This document shows, in pieces, positions 15,395 through 20,031 of a stretch of DNA of 20,031 bases. Each line of letters opens with the position of its first letter. Position 1 is the first letter of the stretch. This DNA is from an uncultured Atopobium sp. (GTDB lineage: Bacteria > Actinomycetota > Coriobacteriia > Coriobacteriales > Atopobiaceae): positions 1 through 20,031 of the forward strand of contig CAMPVF010000017.1 in the NCBI GenBank assembly GCA_946997485.1. The letters are read 5' to 3'. The notes under the pieces were generated by a model that searched no databases, was not told the origin of the DNA, and was given only the letters and a program-made list of their open reading frames with translations. A program made the translations under genes and the position numbers.

Positions 15395-15826
15395 CTATTT
15401 TTCGTGCACGTCAGACGACTCGTGATGCGCGCATGCTTCACAATGGCCATACATCACTGAGCGCATAAGATTAACGGTAAACGAATGCTCTTGCTGTACA
15501 TGTTGTGAAAAATGATACAGCGTGTCGCAGTCAAACGGAATAACCCTACCACAGCACATGCAAACAAGCTGGCCATACTTGTCTTGACCTTCGTCAGCCA
15601 AACGATAGCGCGACTCTTCACCGCCTGGAGCTGCCACTTTAGAAACGCTCCCATCGGCAACCATCGCCTCCAGCGTGCGATACACGGTTGTGCGACCAGG
15701 GGTTGGTTTATGCTGAGCCAGACGACTATGAATTTCGTCCACGCTTAAATAATGATCCCGGTTTGCCACAAGAAAATCGCATATTGCCTGCTTTTGACGG
15801 GTGTTATATGAACGTTTCGGTTCCAT
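15395..15826 (-). CDS. Fur-family metal-dependent transcriptional repressor
   Basis: A 143-residue protein. The start MEPKRSYNTRQKQA at 15826 lies 10 nt after AGAGGAG; an ATG three codons earlier is only 1 nt from it. The N-terminal winged helix has TPGRTTVYRTLEAMVADGSV, the family recognition helix. The C-terminal part has the structural zinc site Cys89-x2-Cys92 (VCMCCGR) and Cys129-x2-Cys132 (HCEAC). The His-rich segment that precedes the first Cys in Fur/Zur/PerR (typically HHDHLxC) is replaced by KYGQLVC, removing usual regulatory-metal ligands. Fur, Zur and PerR cannot be told apart here. Monocistronic, with an AAGCGCTT repeat upstream. It could control the importer 5 kb away, but that is inference. 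Confidence 0.9.
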   Translation of the reverse strand: MEPKRSYNTRQKQAICDFLVANRDHYLSVDEIHSRLAQHKPTPGRTTVYRTLEAMVADGSVSKVAAPGGEESRYRLADEGQDKYGQLVCMCCGRVIPFDCDTLYHFSQHVQQEHSFTVNLMRSVMYGHCEACAHHESSDVHEK

Positions 15827-15860
15827 GGCACACATGCTCCTCTAGATAATGCATACGGCA

Positions 15861-15894
15861 AAGCGCTTATACGCTCAAAGCCGCAAAAGCGCTT
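15861..15894. repeat. Two AAGCGCTT palindromes upstream of the Fur-family gene
   Basis: AAGCGCTT is itself palindromic and occurs at 15861-15868 and 15887-15894 (26 nt apart). A 7/8 match, AAGCGCTA, lies at 15946-15953. Both full copies are within 70 nt of the repressor start codon (15826), a usual position for autoregulatory operators. Confidence 0.4.
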
Positions 15895-16023
15895 GTAGGC
15901 TACAGTATATGCAAGTTAGCCAACACATACATAGTAGCACGATACAAGCGCTATTCATACGAGCTTTACGCTCCATAATGGCGGCTGCAGTCATGAAGCT
16001 ACAGTAATGGGGCTACCCGCAGA

Positions 16024-18126
16024 TTACATGAGCTTGCAAATATCGCGCGCAAACTGTGCAGGATTCTTAATTTCGAGCCCCTCAACCAACAACGCCTGAT
16101 TAAGCAGCAAATTGGCATAATCGTGCAGCTTTTCAGTATCGTGAGCAGCGTGCGCAGCAACGAGCTTAGCAAACACGGGGTGCGTTGCATTTATTTCGAG
16201 CACGCGTTTTGCACGCGGCGCGTCTGCTGCCTGCGGATTTTGAGCAAGAACACGCTCCATCTCCAACGACACATCGCCATCAGCAGAAATGCGCGCCGGA
16301 AAATCTTGCAGCTCTGCAGAAACGCGCACATCGCTTACGTCGTCTGCCAGCGCATCTTTAAGCGCGTCAAACAATTCCTTGTGCTCGTCTTGAGCTGTTT
16401 GAGCCTGTTTCTTTTCGTCGTCACTTGCAAAATTAAGACCAGCTTTCGATACGTTTGTAAACGTAAGGTCTTTTTCTTCCGTTTTAGCTGCAGTGTCTTG
16501 AGCATCTTTGACGTCGGCATCCTTCGCGGAAGCGTCTTGAGCAGCGGCATCGGCCACAACTGGCAGCTGCGCGTGATAGCTACGCCACACACCAAACATA
16601 AACTCGTCGATGTCTTGCGTGCAAAGCAGCACGTCAAAGCCATGACTCAGCGCACTTGCAACCATTGGCTGCTGCGCTAAGCGCTCTGTAGACGTACCCG
16701 CCGCATAATAGATGGTGTCCTGACCTTTGGGCATCGCCGCTACATAATCGGCAAGGGAGATAAGTTTTTTGTCGCGTGCCGAATAAAAGAGCATTAATTC
16801 ACCCAAATCGCCCGCTTTCATGCCGTAGCTGCTGTAAATACCAAACTTAAGACCGCGGCCAAAATGTTCAAAGAACGCTTCGTAGGTGCTGCGATCGTTT
16901 TTGAGCATCGATACAAGCTCTGCGTGAATTTTTTTCTCAACACGGCGCGCAATACTCTTGAGCTGCGCATTTTGCTGCAACGTTTCACGCGAAATATTAA
17001 GCGAAATGTCGGGCGAATCAACAACACCGCGCACAAAGTTGTAGTAATCGGGCAGAAGCTCGCTACATTTTTCCTGGATAAGCACGTTAGACGAATAGAG
17101 CGCCAGGCCTTTTTCGTAGTCTTTGCTATACAAATCGAAGGGCGCTTCTTTTGGAATAAAGAGTAGCGCATCATAGGTAATGCCGCCCTCAGCATGAAAA
17201 CTAATCACGCGCTCAGGGTCGGACCAATCGTGGAACGTGTTGTGATAAAAGTCAGCATACTCCTGCTGCGTAACGTCGCTATGCGCACGCTTCCAAATGG
17301 GCGTCATCGAGTTCAGCGTTTCAAGCTCGGTGTACTCCTCATAGGCCGGCTTGTAGTCTTCCGGCGCGTCCTTAGGCCGCGGCAGCTCACGCTGCTTGGT
17401 TACGTTCATTTGAATGGGGTGATGAATGTAATTGGAATAGTGCTCTACCAGCTCTTTTATTGTCCACTCGCTTAGGTAGCGATCGGTGTCGTCGCTGTCA
17501 CTTGTGGGCTTAAGGTACAAAATAACGTCGCTACCGTGGTCGGCAACATCCTGGCGCGCGTCGGTTACCTGCGTAATTTCGTAGCCGTCAACGCCGTTCG
17601 ACTCCCATGCCCAGGCGCTATCTGCATTAATTGCACGGCTTACCACACGCACGCGGCTTGCCACCATAAATGCCGAATAAAAGCCAACGCCAAATTGGCC
17701 GATAATATCAATATCGCCAGACTTTTCAGCAGCGTCGGCGTCCGCGCTTTTCTCTGCCGCATTATCTGCGCCAGACTGGCCAGCAGCATGTGTACCTGCG
17801 CTTTTACCCTGCTGCGTGGCGTTCTTAAAGAGTTCGGATCCCGAGTGCGCAATAGTTCCCAAGTACTCGTCGAGCTCGTCTTTAGACATACCGCAGCCGT
17901 TATCGCTAATGGTAAGCGTGCGTTTGTCCTTATCAATTGCAATGCGAATAGCCAGCGACGAAGGATCTACGGTAATGGCCGAATCGGTAAGGCTCTTAAA
18001 GCACAGCTTGTCGATAGCGTCAGACGCATTTGAAATAAGCTCGCGTAAAAAAATCTCTTTATTGGTATAAATTGAGTTAATCATAAGGTCGAGCAGCTTT
18101 TTGCTCTCTGTTTTAAATTGTTGCAT
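16024..18126 (-). CDS. htpG: Chaperone HtpG (bacterial Hsp90)
   Basis: An ATP-dependent homodimeric chaperone of about 700 residues, against roughly 620-640 usual. The start MQQFKTESKKLLDLMINSIYT at 18126 lies 9 nt after AAAGGGG; an ATG two codons earlier is only 3 nt from it. The GHKL ATPase domain has LRELISNASDAIDKL (Asn33, Asp36), DNGCGM (75-80) and GQFGVGFYSAF (143-153). Middle-domain landmarks include FIPKEAPFDLY, YSSNVLIQ and DISLNISRETLQQN with the catalytic-loop Arg380. Extra length comes from an Ala/Gly/Asp-rich insertion at about 102-136, in or next to the ATP lid, and a charged insertion at about 525-552. No CIRCE or HAIR heat-shock operator is visible in the 190 nt upstream. Confidence 0.97.
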   Translation of the reverse strand: MQQFKTESKKLLDLMINSIYTNKEIFLRELISNASDAIDKLCFKSLTDSAITVDPSSLAIRIAIDKDKRTLTISDNGCGMSKDELDEYLGTIAHSGSELFKNATQQGKSAGTHAAGQSGADNAAEKSADADAAEKSGDIDIIGQFGVGFYSAFMVASRVRVVSRAINADSAWAWESNGVDGYEITQVTDARQDVADHGSDVILYLKPTSDSDDTDRYLSEWTIKELVEHYSNYIHHPIQMNVTKQRELPRPKDAPEDYKPAYEEYTELETLNSMTPIWKRAHSDVTQQEYADFYHNTFHDWSDPERVISFHAEGGITYDALLFIPKEAPFDLYSKDYEKGLALYSSNVLIQEKCSELLPDYYNFVRGVVDSPDISLNISRETLQQNAQLKSIARRVEKKIHAELVSMLKNDRSTYEAFFEHFGRGLKFGIYSSYGMKAGDLGELMLFYSARDKKLISLADYVAAMPKGQDTIYYAAGTSTERLAQQPMVASALSHGFDVLLCTQDIDEFMFGVWRSYHAQLPVVADAAAQDASAKDADVKDAQDTAAKTEEKDLTFTNVSKAGLNFASDDEKKQAQTAQDEHKELFDALKDALADDVSDVRVSAELQDFPARISADGDVSLEMERVLAQNPQAADAPRAKRVLEINATHPVFAKLVAAHAAHDTEKLHDYANLLLNQALLVEGLEIKNPAQFARDICKLM

Positions 18127-18304
18127 GAACATGAACCCCTTTCAAGCAGTGTTACAAGTATGTCTATATACTATGTTCTCATTTTGTGCAGGTCTATGCA
18201 GACGCTCAGATTCTACAAACATGCACGCGCACGCACGCTCCAGCCAGCGAACGTCACCACGCAGCTACCACACGCCAGCACATACCAACGCAAAAACACC
18301 ACAA

Positions 18305-18339
18305 GCGGCTACTTATCCGTAGCGGCTACTTTTCCGTTA
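18305..18339. repeat. Tandem 17-nt duplication at the 3' end of the dCMP deaminase gene
   Basis: GCGGCTACTTATCCGTA (18305-18321) is followed immediately by GCGGCTACTTTTCCGTTA (18322-18339), which contains the gene's stop codon. The upstream copy would encode a second in-register ending beyond the stop. It looks like a recent local duplication that left the reading frame intact. Confidence 0.7.
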
Positions 18340-18811
18340 ACGTGTCTGCATCTTCGTATTGCCGATAACTCACACCGCACTTATCAAAAATTGAACGAGC
18401 GATAGCTGCGCCCACGGTGTCCTTATACGTGTTTTGCCAGTAAATAACTTCGCCAATACCTGCCTGTACCAGCATCTTTGCACATTCCTGACACGGAAAG
18501 AGCGTTACGTACGCTGTTGCATTCTGCATGTCTTTAAGCGAGCCGCGGTAGTTAAGCAGCGCATTTGCTTCGGCATGAATTACAAAATTATGCTTGTCGT
18601 ACAGCGGATCGTCGCTTGTGCCCCACGGGAACTCATCGTCGTTAATACCAGAAGGCGTGCCGTTGTAGCCCACCGACAAAATGCGATCGTTGGTATCGGC
18701 AAGACAGGCGCCTACCTGCGTGTGAGGATCTTTGCTGCGCTGCGCAGCTATCATAGCCACACGCATAAAAAATTCGTCCCACGAAATTACGTCAGACCGT
18801 TTATATGGCAT
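18326..18811 (-). CDS. Deoxycytidylate (dCMP) deaminase
   Basis: A 161-residue zinc enzyme expected to convert dCMP to dUMP for dTTP synthesis. The ATG has AAGGGGAG 4 nt upstream. Zinc and catalytic residues match the cytidine/dCMP deaminase fold: His79 and Glu81 in VIHAEANALLN, Cys107 and Cys110 in LFPCQECAKM. The N-terminus SWDEFFMRVAMIAAQRSKDPHTQVGA and GYNGTPSG are typical of the dCMP deaminase/ComEB branch rather than riboflavin or tRNA deaminases. Extra His/Cys residues for the second, structural zinc of phage enzymes are not obvious. Monocistronic, between htpG and a membrane-protein gene, all on the minus strand. Confidence 0.93.
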   Translation of the reverse strand: MPYKRSDVISWDEFFMRVAMIAAQRSKDPHTQVGACLADTNDRILSVGYNGTPSGINDDEFPWGTSDDPLYDKHNFVIHAEANALLNYRGSLKDMQNATAYVTLFPCQECAKMLVQAGIGEVIYWQNTYKDTVGAAIARSIFDKCGVSYRQYEDADTLTEK

Positions 18812-18847
18812 AAACTCCCCTTTTATGGTTTACACTGTGTTTCATTC

Positions 18848-18853
18848 AGTATA
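18848..18853 (-). promoter_or_regulatory. Candidate -10 box of the dCMP deaminase gene
   Basis: TATACT on the minus strand lies 37 nt upstream of the start codon at 18811, giving a leader of about 30 nt. The -35 region 17 nt further up (CGTATT) is weak. Confidence 0.4.
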
Positions 18854-18966
18854 TCGAAAAAATGCGGTGCAATACGGCGTATAAGGTATATCCATAATTT
18901 GTATGGCAGCACAGGGGCATGCAAACAAACGCACTGGTACAAGCCGTTCTAGCCCACAACAGCCCC

Positions 18967-19536
18967 TTACGAAAGCACGTCAAAGCGATTAATGCGCAGC
19001 AAAATTTGGTCGATGTCGAGCACACCCCAAATAACCACGCTGCAGGCTACAAGCTGCGCAGACGACGGCGCCCCAGGTGCAGGTGTGCGAACACGCTGAG
19101 CCCATACGCGCAGGCTTTGCTGCCCGGTAAGTGCCCCAAACTCAAGCCATTTCATACGCGTGATGGCGCTATAGGGGATGATACGTGTTGCGCCAATAAA
19201 GGGCGTTACGTGCATTTCGTTTTCATATGTTGCCACGCAATACCTGCTTAAAATAACCCACAGACCAAAAACGGTGGTTACAAACGCAGCAAAAAAGCAG
19301 CACACAACTGCGGCGTCGGCGTCGCAGGTTCCCGACATGCACAAGCTGGTTAAAAAAATGCCGATAGAGCTCATAAAAATGATGACAACCACGTTGCACA
19401 ACAAAAGCGTAGACGAGATGACGTAGCTGTCGTGATGCGCGTGATGGCGCTCGGGAATGTCGCGCGTGCGCGCCCATGCACGCACTACAACCACAAGCGG
19501 AAGCACGCATAAAATTGTCATCGCACCCATCAGCAT
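18967..19536 (-). CDS. Small membrane protein with bacterial PH-like C-terminal region
   Basis: A 189-residue protein, not recognised with certainty. Three hydrophobic helices are visible (about 4-20, 40-66, 74-97). The cytosolic C-terminal part, YCVATYENEMHVTPFIG then TRIIPYSAITRMKWLEFG, has the strand pattern of the bacterial PH (bPH/YdbT-like) domain found after membrane helices. AAGGTG lies about 10 nt before the ATG. Upstream and downstream sequences hold no terminator or obvious partner gene, so no role can be assigned. Confidence 0.65.
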   Translation of the reverse strand: MLMGAMTILCVLPLVVVVRAWARTRDIPERHHAHHDSYVISSTLLLCNVVVIIFMSSIGIFLTSLCMSGTCDADAAVVCCFFAAFVTTVFGLWVILSRYCVATYENEMHVTPFIGATRIIPYSAITRMKWLEFGALTGQQSLRVWAQRVRTPAPGAPSSAQLVACSVVIWGVLDIDQILLRINRFDVLS

Positions 19537-20031
19537 CGCTTGTGTTCACCTTCTTTACCAACACGACTTAAAAAAGGTGTACGAGCCGCCTGCAACCTTA
19601 TATTCACTCGTGCATGGAATCTCTGGACATAGTTTTAGGCTGCGCACAAACGTATAAGATAGCATCAGCATAAAGCAGACCAGCGGCTGTACACCCTACA
19701 GGTACAGCGTATCGAAAAAGCAAGCACTTTTTATCTACAAGTTCGTAAACGCGCTGTTTTTGGCAGAATACGGTAGTTTTTTATCGGTGAATGACAAAAC
19801 ACGAAATGTAAGCGGTTTTTCTTGCACAAAGTTCATAGGCTGGCGCACGCATTCAACTACATGCGACCAAGTTCAAACTAAGTTCAATATAAGAAGTTCA
19901 AGTTCAAAATTAGCAGTTCAAATTCAATATAGCAGGGGGTACGGACATTTTTTAGACAGCCACACCCAGCCTCCTTCTCATATTTCTTGGGATAGATAAG
20001 ATAATTTTAAGTAAACAAAAAAGACCTACTA
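19537..20031. other. Gene-poor right-hand stretch with an inverted repeat and an AAGTTCAA cluster
   Basis: No frame here has both a ribosome site and protein-like composition; the longest plus-strand frame (19760-19999) looks random and overlaps the repeat cluster. Visible elements are a perfect 7-bp inverted repeat GCTGTAC-N9-GTACAGC (19686-19708), the AAGTTCAA cluster (19829-19927) and an AT-rich tail. It probably contains regulatory DNA for a gene beyond the window. Confidence 0.5.
19829..19927. repeat. Cluster of AAGTTCAA direct repeats
   Basis: AAGTTCAA occurs exactly at 19869-19876, 19880-19887, 19894-19901 and 19900-19907 (the last two overlapping). Close variants are AAGTTCAT (19829-19836), AGTTCAA (19915-19921) and AATTCAA (19921-19927). 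All point the same way, and TATAAG, ATTAGC and TATAGC separate several of them. On the minus strand the unit reads TTGAACTT. The spacing is irregular (6-14 nt), unlike a CRISPR array. Confidence 0.75.

Noticed and set aside
10220..15960. Shared 11-mer CGCTATTCATA upstream of both the importer and the Fur-family gene (near 10220 and 15949)
   Set aside because: Dozens of repeated 11-mers are expected by chance in 20 kb, and no palindrome or spacing supports a site.
19869..19927. tRNA T-loop-like strings (GTTCAAATTC)
   Set aside because: No flanking T-stem, acceptor or anticodon arm can be drawn; the strings are produced by the AAGTTCAA repeat.
19829..19927. CRISPR array or CtsR operator
   Set aside because: Units are 8 nt with irregular 6-14-nt steps, too short for CRISPR. 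The sequence and spacing differ from CtsR's GGTCAAA heptads.
19760..19999. Plus-strand 79-codon frame at the right edge
   Set aside because: It has no ribosome site, runs through the repeat cluster and has a random-looking composition.

Overview
The window reads as chromosomal DNA of a Gram-positive actinobacterium, most probably Coriobacteriia (Eggerthellaceae/Atopobiaceae-like; inferred from gene content and style, not from a marker gene). It has mid-range G+C, strong AGGAG-type ribosome binding sites, twin-arginine motifs in signal peptides, a CxxC Fur-family regulator, a one-polypeptide double-unit iron-type permease and an albumin-binding-like surface protein. There are 13 recognisable genes besides one that runs off the left edge. 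I see no insertion sequence, prophage gene, tRNA, rRNA or CRISPR array.

Layout. 1-1464 (-): 5' part of a large AT-rich secreted surface protein. Its reading frame is broken by a run of nine G just after the start codon, as in a phase-variable contingency gene in its OFF state. 1745-2881 (-): coiled-coil plus NlpC/P60-type peptidoglycan hydrolase with a good terminator. 3120-3845 (-): stand-alone prepilin peptidase. 3959-4603 (-): GNAT acetyltransferase. 4749-10142 (-): a four-gene ABC importer of the iron(III)/AfuA class, transcribed in the order binding lipoprotein, second paralogous binding lipoprotein, fused double permease, ATPase. 10143-10506: divergent control region rich in repeats and palindromes. 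10507-12138 (+): membrane-anchored YkuD L,D-transpeptidase, tail-to-tail (4 nt apart) with a CPBP-family intramembrane protease, 12143-13231 (-). 13493-14191 (+): MgtC-family protein. 14316-15284 (+): DEDDh exonuclease. 15395-15826 (-): Fur-family regulator. 16024-18126 (-): HtpG with an unusual insertion near its ATP lid. 18326-18811 (-): dCMP deaminase. 18967-19536 (-): small membrane protein. 19537-20031: no convincing gene, but an AAGTTCAA repeat cluster.

How the genes fit together. Several products act on the cell envelope: surface protein, NlpC/P60 hydrolase, prepilin peptidase, L,D-transpeptidase, CPBP protease. A second theme is metal handling: the iron-type importer, MgtC and a Fur-family repressor. 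The most striking non-coding theme is that many intergenic gaps carry their own short direct repeats (3893-3943, 4641-4682, 7571-7616, 10317-10360, 15861-15894, 18305-18339, 19829-19927), each with a different unit. The strongest candidates for something new are the G-tract switch with its palindromic promoter, the repeat-and-hairpin punctuated double-receptor importer operon, and the AAGTTCAA array at the right edge.
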